64,000 nt of DNA from Himantopus leucocephalus (lineage: Eukaryota > Chordata > Aves > Charadriiformes > Recurvirostridae): the NCBI GenBank assembly GCA_003993805.1, contig RSEF01000006.1:26000562-26064561 (forward strand), written 5' to 3'. Under the pieces are notes generated by a model. It was not told the DNA's origin. It searched no databases and was given only the letters and a program-made list of their open reading frames with translations. Shown here piece after piece: positions 12,712 through 26,047 of the stretch (position 1 is its first letter; every line of letters starts with the position of its first letter). The translations under genes and the position numbers were made by a program.

Positions 12712-15700
12712 TTAATTGAATTCCCACTGGCACTTGAGTCTGCACTTAAAAGCAGGTCTAGGGTTATCTGTGAAATTTCAATTAAATCAAAAGCTTTGAT
12801 AACATGATAAGTCACTCCATAGTTTGGAGTCAAAACATGTTGTTATTTGATCCTCTGCTTGTGTTTCTGGGAACAGCCCACATGAAAGACAGTCAGCTGC
12901 AGACCAGTCAAGAAGATGGAAAGGGTGGAAATGGATCTACCAATAGATCATTGTGTCTCCTACAGCCAGAGCAACTTGACGTCTGGTACTTTTTATACAC
13001 CCTAACTCCTAAAGAAGGCACCTTGTTACCTCAAGAGACAGAAGGACAGAGGAAAACAGATCATCTCAGACGTGTGCAGCAGTCCAGGGGATGGTTCCCT
13101 ATTGCCACAAATGTTTTTTCTTTCCAGGCTTGCTACAAGCAAGATTTTAAACAGGAATGGCACTGGGAGCTAAATGCAAGACTCTATGGACACTTCATTA
13201 CCAAGTATGTAATGAAATGGATTTCCAGCGCAAATCCTTTGGTGGCATGGGGTGAACAGGTGAAGCCAGCTGCACCGAACAATAATTGTTTAATGCGCTG
13301 TTATGATACAGCCAAGCCAGAAAGGAAGCCCAGCTCTCCTCCTAACTCAAAGCGGGAGGCGGTGGCTCTCCAGAGAGACCTGACTTGCTTTACCCGTTGT
13401 TCAGCACTCTTTCATTGCTAATGCTTCCTCCTCTCTCTTCAGTGGCAACTGCTGGATGCTAAGGGCAGTACCAGATACTCTCAGAGTTCAAAGTCCTGCT
13501 TACCGAGGAACATCACCTCTACTTCCCTGTGTTTAGACAGAAATGCTCCACCTTAAGTAAATGGGAGATGTCAACTCCCCCTGGCCTGTAGTCAACAGCA
13601 TTAAAACACATTTTAAGCAATGCCTTCCCTTGCACCATACAGTACTGCCTGATAAAACCCTGTCAAATGTAATGGGATGTCTTATATCGCCCCCAACCAC
13701 TTCAGAATCGCATGTTGGGTTGCACTAGGCATGTGTACATGAAAAAAACGCTCCTTTTATAACCAGCGAGGCTACTGATCCTCAATATCATTAAAAATAA
13801 AGGGACTCTCGAGATAAGCAATGTCAAAATTACATAGCAATCAACAATAGGAAGCGCAGGGCACCGAAAAGTCCCATCTGACCCACAGCACCACCGGGGA
13901 TAATTTATCACCCTGGCGACAAACACCCCATTGAGCACGACTGTCCCTAATGCCCTCCTCTTCAGAGTGGAAAAAGATCTTCATTAAACAATAGTGCAAC
14001 CATATTAAATATAGACATGGCAATGACAAGCTGGATTCTTCTCCATGATATAATTATATTTGTAACATAAGCTGCCTATTCTTGTTTTTCAGAGACGTGA
14101 CACGCAGAGGACAAGACAGGCTATATTTAATTCTGTCATGTTAGTGAAAAGAGAACTCCACCCCATCTCCTCCTGCATGGCAGGTCATGAGTCAATGGTG
14201 ACAGACACCTCAGTACGTGCAATTAACCTGCCAGCAGGGGCTCACCAGAACAAGACATCCAGATAAGAAGAGGAAGTCCCCATCGCTCTCCCTCTCCTCA
14301 GTTCCAGGCTTATCCACAAAGCACAGCAGCACGGGACGCTTCTCTTCTGTGTGGACTTCAAGATCTCTTTTGTGTTTATGGGTGATTCAACCCTACAGGC
14401 TGCCCCTATTCTGGGGCATGAAACCAAGCATCACCAGTCTTTCATCAGAGACTTTCAGAAGATCTTGTAGCACTGAACCAAACATTTCTAGAAGGGAGGC
14501 TCAAGGATAACGGGTGCCCCAAATCCTTCACAACAAGCTTGATAACCTCTGAATCGTTATTTTGGTTCTGCTCCAATCCTTCCTCATTATCCTGGGTTTC
14601 CACCATTGCCAGATGAATAAATTTGTTTTGGCTCCCTAACTGGTTTTGCATATAGAAGCACCAGCAGAACAGGCTTTCCTGACAGGTTTTGGAAGTACTG
14701 TTTCTTCCAACATTGACTGATGATTTTAAAAACAAATTATATTTGTAACTGGTCATTTCTAGAATTATACTATGGAAGGAACGGGGTTTCTTTACCAGAA
14801 TCAAATCCTCGTAGCAAACCTCTGAAACCGTACATCTGCAATCATATTGCAGATACAGCCAGGAGATGCGAGAGGCTTTTCCAACTTCACAAAATAAATC
14901 AGTGAGACAAAAAGGAGCAGATTTCCCAATCCTCTGCATTAACCACTGAACTGAACTTCTCCAGAAGGAAAGAATTTCATGGATTAAGTTAAACATTAAG
15001 CAAACTATTACTTTCTAATCTAAAAATTAGGCATTGGCAAATTATCAGCAGTGAGTGTTCCTTTAGGATATCAACAAGAATTACTGGACAGGAACAAGGC
15101 CCTTGAGCCAACAGGCCTGGCATTTAGTTCTTCTAAAGGCAATGTCTCTGCATTTCAAAATACCTTTTCAGTCCCAACTCTTCCACAGAGAAAGAAAAAA
15201 AAAAAAGTCTTGAATTTGTGCTCATAAACTGTAAACTTTTACTAGCCCTGACACTACTGTCATGTTTGGTCCCAGCAAGGCAGTGTCCAGTGCCACTGCT
15301 GAAGCAGCAGCGTGCCAGCAAGGCTCTGATGTCGGTTACATTCTGATGGGTTTCAGATAAGTCTGGTTATTCTTAACCCATCCCGTGCCTGTGACAGCAC
15401 TCCATTTTTAAACCCTGCTGCACGCTCATAACCAATCCAGGCAAAAGCTATTTCTGTACACTTGGCCACCAGTGCTGTCAGAACATTAAACTACCTTTCC
15501 TTCTCTCAGTCCCGTGTCCTTTCACAGTCAGACCTACAAAGCATGAGCAAACCCAAATGTGATGTTCAAGGCAAGGAATAAAAGCTCTTGCTGTACAGTA
15601 ACAGCAATAACATATGCTGTTCCAGCTGCCAGTCTCCTACATCTTTTTTTTTTGTGGTTGCTGAACCTATTTCATTTAATGTGCTTTCTGTTTTCCCCCA

Positions 15701-16410
15701 GGTTTGTTGTTTGATACTTATCTACACATAATACATACATTTTTCATTTTCTGGATGAGTAGCAAAAAGATTCAAATCTTCTCTCAGGAAGGCTGCGTTA
15801 TTCGCTGTTATCACCAATGCTGCAGCCAGTAGCAAATTTCAATACCCTCCATTTGATATTCCAGCCCAAATCATTTATATGTTGCAAACAAAAGGGAAAG
15901 TCCCACATGAAGCTAAAGAAGAGGACAAGTAATGCATCTGTTACTTTGTGTTTTCCCCATTTCTAGAGACTCCTCCATCTCTGCATTGGCTTAGTTTATT
16001 TAAGATAACAGTCTCCAAGCGAGACCTTCCCAAAGATCATGATAATACGCATTGATGAAAGGCAGCGTACACTGTCAGGGTATCTAGAGCCCCATCTGAC
16101 AACAGCTGGGTCCCAGAGACTGAGCTCCCGCTCTCCGGGTCAGAGGGGGCACGACTGGGAATCAGCCACACTTCACTCCCGTTTCTGGGGCACAAGGCTG
16201 ACTGACCTCTCGGCCACAGATTGATTACAGTCCCGCACTACGGGCAGGATACTGGAAAGCACTTCTGCGATTCAGAAGCCAAAAAACCATTTTCACAACA
16301 AATTTAAGTGCTGAGGCTAAATATTTCTACATAAATACAGCCCTAAAACAGGCAGCTTTGAAAAACTAAACACAGGTGCTCTACTTAACTCAGATGCTCA
16401 AAGAGCTGTG

Positions 16411-16456
16411 TTACCTAATTCCCACTGACATCAGTGAGAGCTGGATGACTAATTAG
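16411..16456. repeat. Palindromic amniote repeat copy
   Basis: The near-palindrome CCTAATTCCCACTGACATCA followed by GTGAGAGCTGGATGACTAATTAG resembles the common amniote phrase 'TAACTCCCATTGACTTCAATGGGAGTTA'. It is one of four such copies in the window, and I cannot give it a secure library name. Confidence 0.5.
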
Positions 16457-19400
16457 GAGCAGCCAAGCAAGGCTCTTGGCAAACTCACCCCTAATAGGTT
16501 ATTGCATCCTTAGCTACCTAAACCTCAGTGAAGGTGATTAAGTCATTCTTTGAAAATATTAACTTTTTCTTCCCTTCAAGAGTGGGTCTTAACTGCCTTA
16601 TCCTGCCACCATCTTTATTCAGAGCTTTTCCTGCCCTGTGTTTTACAATTTACTTCCCAGCTGATAAACCACATAAAAATAAAACTTCCATCTTTTTTCT
16701 GATTTTGCATTTCTTAGGGAAATTAATTTCCATGCTGCATCTCTCAAGTGGAATGAATTTCCCTAATAAAATGTGTGCATCGAGCAGTTACAATACCGCT
16801 GCCAAGTGCAGACTGTAACACCGATTGTCATAAAATAGTGCTGACCACATTCCTAAATGATGTGAAAATTATCTGCACTGTAAGTCCTGTAATAAAAAGC
16901 AACCACAAAAAAGGAATGACAGCTTTTCTCATAGCACATCTGCTTAGAGACTCAACTATTAAATGTGTTGGGAAACAATTCTAAAGGGATGAAATATAAC
17001 AGAAATATAAGGGAAGAAATATAAGGGATGAAAATAAGAGAAATTATTTGCATAATATCAAAAAAATCAGAATAAATACAGATATGTTACAGATGAAAAT
17101 TTTTCTTCCTCTACCAATAGATATTGTTACTACAGGGCAGATTAGAGTACATTTGGGAAACAGAAGTAGTCATATGTAAACACAGTCATGCTTATGGACA
17201 GAAAAAAGCGCGTTAGGGAACTGTGCCTCAGCACTGGTAGACTCATAAACTAGAGCATGCTTCGTTAACATGGTCACTGCATTACCCTGGCAACTTCCAT
17301 CCACATTCCTTATCAGAAATTTGTAATAGATGAAGAATAAAGGGAGAATCCTGGCTCCATTTGACAGTGGCTGCCTGGTATCTGAGTATCCGAGTGTTAT
17401 ACCGGTATTTATGCAACAGAGATATGATCAGTAAAGCTCATGGCTACAGACCACAATAAAGCATTTCTGTTCTTCAGTAAGGGCACCTTCAGCATTAATT
17501 CCACTTTCTGCATCAAACCTCATAATATTATGTCGTATACCTAATAAGTTCCCTAGTTCTCCTGGATTTGCATATTGTTTGAAAATCGCTTTATGATTCT
17601 TACAGGAAAAATATTCTCAGACATTGAACACTGCTTTAAATTCAGTTGTTAATATTATTAGTGGTGGTTTAAACAGAAATCTCGTTTGAGCCTGCATACA
17701 TTTCTGCAGGGGGAGTACTGAAGAACTGAATCCTTGGCTCCTGGTCTGCTTTTTAGACTGGATCCAGACCCAGAAAGAAAAAGCAAACTCTCACATGAGT
17801 AGTCTGGCTACTAACCTAACTGCAAAAAAACCCTAAAAGCAGTGGACCATATGCAATGTCTAATTGATTAATCCTACTCTTTGGGTATTTCTGTTACTTC
17901 TAGTAAAAAAGAATCATTAAAAAAATGGTTTCTGAGATTTTGTTTGTTGACTATGAGCCCTGGCCTGACCTCAGCCTTGAATTTAAATCCCCAGTAGAAG
18001 TCTGAAATTAATTCACCTCTGGCTTAGTTATCAGTAATTATAATTATTAACAGAAGTATCCAGTAAATGAATGGCTTTCAGTGACATGGTGTTTTCACTT
18101 AAAATAATGGAAAAATAAAAATGCACTTCCTTCTTACTTTACAGTATCTTTTCCCATCGCACTGCAGGATCTGGTCCTTACATGGGCATGGTAAAAGACA
18201 CAAGCCCAGCCATTCACCTAGATATGTATGCATTCGGTCAAACACTAAAATTCCACTTATTACAAACCTAAGGAGTTGAAAGCTCCCTCCTGTACCAGAG
18301 TTTATGGTTTGAAGCTTGCTTTCTCCGCAGCTAACCTATGGAGAGGATCGAGAGCAGCAGAAGTGGCTGCCCTGGGAGCACCGGCACTGGAGCTCCAAAC
18401 CCTGCCGTGCACATCAGTGCTCCCAACGCGTGCCGGCTCCCTTACAAAGGACATGCTTTCACCATGTGAAATGGTTCACGAGAGCTCCCAAGACAGCCCA
18501 AGAGAGACTATCCCATGGAGGGATTTAGTGTCCTCCTACGGTGTCTCCCATGCAGCAGGAAGGAAACCTGCTGTTGGGAGCTATCTGACCTGGAGCTAGC
18601 TCCACCGGCAGGAGCAGACTCAGAGGAAACCGCCAGCCAGTTCAAACGCTGTGATTTCTTGTGACATCTCTCCAGCTATCTGCCTGTAAGCTGCTGTACA
18701 CGGAAGAAGTTTAGTGGGACTGAATGGAATACCTTCTGCCTATTGTCACAGGACTCAAAAGCCTGGACCATCACCAAAACAGGAAACAGAAAACCTAAGC
18801 TGCGAATCCAACCGAACAAATTGGCCAGATTATAACAGTGTTGGGAAAGCCCAGCTTTTATTATAGCTGGATTGCATGCTGCTCAGCACTGTGAGCAATC
18901 GGAGCACAGCAGCAGTAGGAAATGACCCTGTAGGGAGCAGCCTGCAAGCCAAACACGGCAGAACCCGGAGAGGACAGCACGCAGAAGCAGGGAGGAGACA
19001 AGGGTAGGGCAGATGAGGAGTTACAAGGAAGAAGCCGGGCACACATTTGTAAAAGTGCCTAAGGGACTGCAGGGAAATGTTGGTTTCTTTTAGGACAATA
19101 TGAACAGAAGTGAAGGGTACAGCTTCGCAGCTGAATTACTGCAGTAATACATAAATTACTGCATGTGCATCATCGCGAGTAATGGCTCAGCAATTAAGGG
19201 CATGGATACCTCTCCGCACATTCCAGCTGTGAGGTAAATCACGCTTTTTTGTGACTCCTCCCTCAAAGTTTAAGCATCCGTGTTCTTCTGCCTGGGAGCA
19301 TATGCTCAGTCACTGCTCTGCTGACACGCAATAACTCAATGAACTCTCTGGGTCCAACAACCCAAATGCCCATGGGATTAGGGTTACACTCCTGAAAATT

Positions 19401-21963
19401 AATTAATTAAACTCTAGGTCAGGCTTTGTCTTATGAGGCTGAGCTGCTGCAGAAAAACAGAGCAGGGGTCACAAAATTAAAGACCATCTTATTGTGAACA
19501 GAGGGAAGACATGAAGGTGGCACAAGCCATCCCTTGGTGGCTGAGTACCCACTTGGCAATATTTGCTCTGCTTTAACCCAGCCAATTGAATGCCATGTCT
19601 GTGCGGATATATCAATATACAAACCACCTCTGCAGAGAGGGCTAAAAAGAACTAGCTGAAGAAAAAGATAAAATAATTAGGGTAGTCTAGATGCCGCCCC
19701 CAGGCTACGTCCTTACCACCCCCAGTGAGATGAATGATGGATCATGAGGTCCAGGGAAGACTGAATTCATAGGGCTTGGGCACCACTGCCTCACTGTTTC
19801 TGGAGGGGCTTGGCAGAGCAGCAAAAGGAGGGAATAAATTGGGGTTTTCTCTGGCTGATCGTGCTCCTTCCTGCAGTGACTGCTGAGGCTGAGAATCGCC
19901 CTGGAGGTGTCCTTCCCCTAGACCCTACACAGTGGTCCAGTGAGCCCCAGATCTCCGCCCTTCCCCCTCAGTTCACAGAAGAAAAACACTAAGATGTTTC
20001 CGTTGGCTTTTACATCATCTTTTTGTAGAGACTAATCTTCAGTTTCAACAATACATCTTTTGTGAAGCACTCCCAGCAGAAACCTTAGACACCTTCCCTA
20101 AGATCTGTTTGCTTACAGAAGACGAGGTAGGATTTGTTTAAACCCAGCTAGATTAATGTCTTGCAGACATTAGTGAAGTGAGATTTAATCAGGTTATTGC
20201 TCTACATTTTCCAGGGAAATAAATCACACTTATTACTAGGTTGGAATAGGATGTAAGGCTTGGGCTGAGAAAATTTAGTCTTTTTTGTTTTACCATGGGG
20301 GGAGCAAATGGATAACTTGAAAATTGCTGCAAGGCTGTCGAACAGGGAGCTCAGCAAAAAGCCCTCAATAACTTGCAGGAGGGAAAAGAGAAAGCAAGCC
20401 ATAACGCCTAGTGCCAGCCCAGGCCTTGGTCCCCATTCTCTGTCTTGTGGAGGTCCAATCTTCACTCTATTTTACTCAGAGTCCATATCAGCACAGAAAG
20501 CAGACAGGAATGTTAAACAGTGTTTCAAGTAGACTCCCAAGGTCCATTTGAGATCCTCCAGGTGAACTCTGCCATAACCCTGGGGACCTCACTCCTCTTC
20601 TGGGTGTCTGTTTCTGCCTGGCACATGAGGACGTCTCCTTGTATCAGAGGGGTGTTGTGGGATCAAGAAACCTTTGCAAACCTTCTTACAGACCCTAAAT
20701 GGAAACTGTGATGGTCAGCAGGTCTCAGAGTGTAGGCATATCCTGCTGCAATGGTTTCTACATTTGCAATATGTGTTTAACAATGAACATGCAACTGTAC
20801 TTATTCATTGCAGACATTTTTCTAAAACAAGGCTGGCTAGTAAAATTAAAAAAAAAAAGGAGCTTTTTCTAGACCGTTGATTTTAAAACTGCTCTCTTTC
20901 TCATTCAAAAAACAAAAAGACTTCACTCTCAGCTACACTAGCAGTGTTTTCTTTAGTACAAATGCTAATATGTCCCCTTGTATAAAACCATGTATGTGGT
21001 ATGGTATGTGGTATGAGAAATCAAACTGCAAAGGTCCTCTCCTCTACACCAGCATGGGAACAGACAGCTGAAGTTAGTTTCTGCTAACTACAGGTTAGTG
21101 TGCGTCTAAGTGCCCAAAACCCAAAAGCTTTACATCAATTTCCCCTTACCCAATGGGCTGTGCAAACACTGGAGAAAGCCAATTACAGTAACACAGCCTG
21201 CAATCAAGGTTCAAATTGTGTAACAAAACAGCACACAACACAATGGGAGCAAATCAAAATCTTATTGCGGAGCACAATAAAATATATCCTGTTCGGTACG
21301 AAGGAGAAAAGGAAATATCAGGCGAGGCAGCACAGTTGCTTGTAAATACCCTCCTGCCAACGCTTTCCCTGGATAAATTAGTCCTCTGAACCCTGACTGC
21401 ATCAGCATGAATCAGCCTGTCTGCTCCAAGGTAAAGGCTACGATTCTGTTTCGTGTTCAATGGGAACTCTTTTCCCAGCCTTTTCTTGGCTTCCTGCTCA
21501 GAAAGAATAGACTCTCTAGAGACAATTTTGGATCTGGACCACAATCTTGCTCCCTTCAGATAACTAAGTATCTCTGGGCAGGAGTACATTTAAAGAAGCA
21601 GCTGGTAATTATGAGCCAAGTGCTTACTGGCAGGATTTCCCCCTGCTGCTGAGCCAATGCTTTTGGGAACTAAATGACTCCTTGGTGATAATTATCAGGT
21701 AAAACCCACAAGCCAGGCGAGGTTCCCTCATTAGAACCATCAGCAAGAAACAATGCAAAGGTGGGCGGAGGATGGTGGAAAATTGTGTCTGAGGATTGCT
21801 TGACTCCCTTGTCCTCTACACACCAGACGTGGTTGTACGTAATTGCTGAGCATTTTCTAGGTAGTGCTTGAAAGCTACAAAATCTGTTCCCACACCTACA
21901 GCAGTAATAAAATCAAATGACCTTTTCCTTCCAGCTAATCAAAAAGAACTGAGCAGCACTTAC

Positions 21964-22055
21964 TCTTTTGGAGGGTTAAGGTCTTCTGGGCGAGCCTCGA
22001 AGAACCTGAAGACTTCATCGCACTGTGAAATGTGAGGAGGAAGCCGAACCAGCGC
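21964..22055 (-). CDS. SH3PXD2A: SH3PXD2A PX-domain exon (probably coding exon 5)
   Basis: This 92-nt internal exon encodes 30 codons plus two bases of a glutamate codon. The translation runs [20 protein letters not shown], then [10 protein letters not shown] and the split E, about residues 103-133 of the human protein. It forms the C-terminal helix of the PX domain and the start of the linker to the first SH3 domain. In gene orientation the acceptor is a strong pyrimidine tract ending TGTTTTCTTTTGCAG, and the donor is GTAAGT, a consensus site. It enters in phase 0 and leaves in phase 2. HISQCDEVF and FFEAR fit SH3PXD2A, while SH3PXD2B has YISQCDEVL and FFETR. Leucine stands before NPPKE where I recall valine in human, a conservative change. 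I could not find the following exon in the remaining 21.9 kb, so it probably lies beyond the left edge. Confidence 0.97.
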
Positions 22056-24094
22056 CTGCAAAAGAAAACAGGGAGGCAGAAGCACTTAGAAAAGTCAAGT
22101 GCAAAACGTGGCCTCAAACGCCTAAACTACCAAGCAAGAGGAGGCAGAACAGTCCTGGCAAGCAGAAGGAAATACAAAAGAAAAGCATCACTCCTGGCTA
22201 CTTACCTGAGAAGAAAGGAAACAGCATGTCTTTACTTCAAATGTCAAGTAGGATCCAATGAATTTAGACAAGTAGATAGCACCTAGGGTCAGCCAATGTA
22301 ATTTTTTTGCCATGTGTACAAGAGCAGAATTTGGTCGATGTGTGGAAAACCATAACCCTGAGTAGATAAGTGCTCTGTGGCTGGGACAGTCTCCGTGACA
22401 TGTGTTTGCACAGCACCTCAAACAATGTGGTTAGGGCTTATGGGCTTTATGTCAATGCACACAAATTCAAGCAGTGAAAATCTACAGACTCAACACCCAC
22501 TAATACAACAGATTAATGTGCTTCATGAGGCTTTCCATTAAGCACTGTCAACAGAAAAAGCAGAGTTTGCTCAAAAAAAACCCCCAAACCAGACAACAAT
22601 ATACTCCTAGATTGACGGGAAAAGAAGTTTGATTAACTGTCTGGAAAAAAAAAAGGCAGAGAGGCTATTTGCATGAAGAAGGCTTCACTGCAGCCCACCC
22701 TGGCTAACAACTCTGCAAGGCACAGGCACCCAGCGCTTGTCACATGCAGCGATAGTTAAGTATAATTCAGGAAGCAACCACATTATGTTGAAGTGTACTG
22801 GAAAGCAATACTTCAAACAAATGAGACAAGCATGCAAGGCAGGAACGTGCTATGAATTTGCCGTTAAGACTCTAGAGCTTGATGGTACCAAAAGAGGCCA
22901 AAGAGCCATGCCCCGCTCACAGAGATGGCACAGCAGCTCTAAGTGACATGACTCTGAGATTGCCTCCAGAAACGACCAGCAGGAGAGGAAGAGAGGCTGG
23001 AGTTCACCTCCTCCTGTGCTAAGTTATGTTGAAAACAGGCCACAGGATAAATATAGACCAAGCTTCTTAGAGGTGCTGTAAACCTGTTTGACAAAATGAG
23101 ATTGTCTGGCTCTTCTGCTAGTTGAAAGTAGGACAAACAATCTTGAATGATGGATGAAAAACTGCACCAGAGCTAAATGAAGGTGCATTACATCGAACTG
23201 GTTATACTAACCCATGAGACATCTGATTGATCTTGGTCAGACACGCCAGAAGGCCCAGCCAAAGCATGAAGGCAGGACAGGGCAGTTGGTTATCGTCACG
23301 GCTGTTTTTAACCAAGCTTTAGAAGTGGCCAGATTTGTTTCCAAGGCCACTCCTGCTTGGGGATGTGAAGAAAAAGAGATGAAAAATGAAAAAATTCTCC
23401 TCTGAAACTGCAGGTCTCCAGTATTACATGATGGGGTCTTGTTTGAGGTGGCCTGAAATTCAAAGCCAAGTGCTCCAGACCTATGGCTTACCTTTCCCTG
23501 GTGGAGGGTTGTTATAAAAACACAAAGAAAATCCGTTTGATATAAGAGGCCTGTGAAGAACGAGGCACCGGCCTTTGGTCATGTGCAATTGCACCACAGA
23601 GCAGAAGAAGATACCTTGCAATAAGGAAGCAGCACCAGATGCCGAAGCCTGGCAACAGCCTGGCAGGTCCAAGTGCCGGGGCACATGTACAGAGCACTAC
23701 TGGTTGTGGCGCTAATGCAGGATGAAACTTACCAAGTGGAAAACTCAAGTGCTTTATTTTGAATGGAGGATGCCCTGGTCCCCACCGCTACCCACTCAGT
23801 CTTGCCATCCTGCCTGAAAGCATAACAAAGGTGAGGTCTCTGCCCTTATTCCTAGCGTGCATAAACACATGCATCCAGCTGGCAAATCAAGACTAATACC
23901 AGGAAGTTGGGAACTGCCTGGGAATACTAACAATTATGGAATGTTGAAGGAGAAAGAGAAATGCCTCGCCAGCACAAGCAAACAAGGACACAGACAACAT
24001 TAGAGCATGTTTTATTCAGCTGCATCTCAAGCAGGAGACAGACTTATGCAGAGAAGCAATGCTGCCTAACCAACAGTGGATGGGGCTGAGATTT

Positions 24095-24280
24095 AGTGAT
24101 GGCTCTATTACTAACGCCCTTCTCGGTTCGGGCAGGTTACTTAACCTCTTTCCATCAAATTCAGCAGGGATATATCTTCAGTTACCCATTCACAATGCTG
24201 GGCAATAACACTTAGCTAATCCGCAGAAAGGTTATGAGGCTCAGATATTTAATATCTACAGTGTGTTTTGAAATCTCAAA
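24095..24280 (+). repeat. MIR/CORE-SINE-like relic
   Basis: GGTTCGGGCAGGTTACTTAA followed by CCTCTTTCCATC, an AGTTACCCATTCACAATGC block, AATAACACTTAGCT, AGGTTATGAGGCTCAGA and a GTTTTGAAATCTCAAAG tail follow the order of a MIR element from its core to its 3' end. Confidence 0.6.
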
Positions 24281-25680
24281 GGGCTTGATCTTATGCAGTC
24301 AATGGGGCAAGAGCAAGAACTGCAAATGATATGTATCATTACTAGAAAAACACAAACACCCAAGGTATACGTATCAAAGGGAGTCCTGGACATCAGACCC
24401 CTTCTCAAACAGTCACCACTTCCCTACAGGCTGCAGGTGTTCACCCTTCCCAAAATCCAGCCTACAGATGTCAATACTGAGCTGGAGCACAGAGTAGGTT
24501 TTCAGTGATGGAGGTGCACAAATCCTACCAAGCTGCGGTGGAGATTTGTGTTCCTAAATCTTTAGAAGCTTTAGGAAATCTCATCCTGCTGAGTCAGTGG
24601 TGCCCTGCCTGGAAATCTCCAGGAGCACTGTGGTCCTGTCAGGCTGAAGGAGGGTAATTTAAAAGCAGCTCCATGACTCCAGGCTTTTGCAGGCAGTGGA
24701 TAAAAATCAGCCGAAGCCATTTCCACACCCAGTCATCCACATTCCCACCCTACGGACATGGCAGCCCTGAGGCAGGGCAGGCCCTCCTGCTTCTGAATCA
24801 CCTCCCAAAGTACTGCAATTTTCAGCCCAGTGCACGGAGGCGAAATGAAATCCACCTGGCAGTAACTTGCCATTGCATGTTTTTCAGGGAGCTCAGGTGT
24901 AAGTCTGCAGCCAGTCAATTTTTACCTGTTTTTTTTTTAAGGAACAAAACCTTAAGAAGGGGTAAGAAATGCTAAGAAAGGGTAAGAAAGTGCAAACAAC
25001 TGTGTAAAACCAGGCAGAGTCGGTGTATTGATTTTGGACAGTGGCAGGGAGCAGCAACACTTTTTTGAGAAACAAACATCTCTTCAGCAAACACACAATG
25101 TCCACCCCGGAGCAAGCCAAGTCCAACATGATTCCAGCGAGTGAACAAAAAGCACATTGAGGACATGAGGGACACCGCTGTCACTCTGCAAGGGGAAAAT
25201 GCAAGTTTCTGGCATTTCCAGCAAGATAGTTTCAGGGCAGAGCTGCAACAGCCTGAAGGAAAGACTGCAAGGTCAAGGAAACAAGGGTAAAGAAAAAAAA
25301 ATGAGGAAAACAGATGGTGAAAGGATGGAAAGGACAGGGAAGTGACATTCTTCCTGGGATGTGGAAACCAGAGGTAAATGCACACAGCTACAAACAGCAC
25401 GCATCCAGAATCTGCAAGGAATTTGCACAGGAAAGGTGAGAGATAAAAAGTGCCAGCGAGCAGAATTCAGCCTTGCACAACCGCCGAGTATTATCAGTAA
25501 TAGCATGTTTCCTTGCTCGGCATGCAAAGGCGGACGTGCACTGCTCAGACCTCACACGCTCCTTAGGAGATATGCTTTTATGTGTTATTTCAGCCTGTAA
25601 CGATGTCTGCCTCTCTGTATTATATGTTTCAGACAGTCTTTCAGGGTGGATGATTTGAAAGGCTATTAGAAAAGCTGTAA

Positions 25681-25860
25681 CGTCAGGCAGGGCGTGAGCA
25701 AGCAGCCTGCGGCACTGGGGACGGCCGGCTACTCGCGCAGTGCCAGCTCATCCGCAGGCAGGCTGCTGCACGCTGCACACGGCATTCGAAGCAAACGGAG
25801 CACCAGGCACAGGCAGGGGTTCATCGCTTAAGGTTACGTGAATTGCAGACAGCTACGCGG
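25681..25860. promoter_or_regulatory. Small CpG cluster in intron
   Basis: About 16 CpG in 180 bases by hand count, with GACGGCCGGCT, CTCGCGCAG and CTACGCGGG, in an otherwise CpG-poor intron. It is short for a CpG island. It may be a methylation-free regulatory element or chance. Confidence 0.3.
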
Positions 25861-26028
25861 GACTGTGTTACAGCCCAAAGGTTTCACAAAATACATCCAC
25901 GTGGGTATAAAACCATGCAGGTACTTGTAAGGATGCACTGAGCTCTGTGTGTTGCATTTATGCAGATATATTTATAGAAAACAGATGCACAGACATGTAT
26001 ATGTAGAGATACACAGCGTGAGTGTAGG

Positions 26029-26047
26029 CGTGTGTGTATGTGTGTAT
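26029..26047. repeat. (TG)n microsatellite, imperfect
   Basis: GCGTGTGTGTATGTGTGTATA lies within a wider TG/TA-rich stretch (about 25960-26050) that also holds ATGTATATGTAGAGATAC. Confidence 0.7.

Larger units (their letters stand above)
1..21963 (-). other. SH3PXD2A: SH3PXD2A intron after PX exon 5 (5' part)
   Basis: This intronic DNA begins in gene orientation at the GTAAGT donor at 21963 and runs off the left edge. It holds MIR-like relics (3985-4060 and 5658-5780), a CA microsatellite (3277-3295), a G-run cluster at 12686-12711, a palindromic amniote repeat copy (16411-16456) and AT-rich unique sequence. Open frames such as 12804-13421 (205 codons) have no recognisable domain, splice context or conserved motif and I treat them as chance. 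I searched by eye for the expected next exon (DYGSSK-type peptide after NPPKE) on the minus strand and did not find it. The remainder is intronic sequence in which I recognise nothing. Confidence 0.88.

Noticed and set aside
12804..13421. Plus-strand open frame of 205 codons
   Set aside because: Non-ATG start, low-information peptide, and no similarity to any family I know.
1..21963. Next SH3PXD2A exon (linker after NPPKE, then first SH3 domain)
   Set aside because: Looked for minus-strand DYGSSK-, VWLSSWAES- and SGWWFVS-type coding segments and found none, so it is presumed to lie left of the window.
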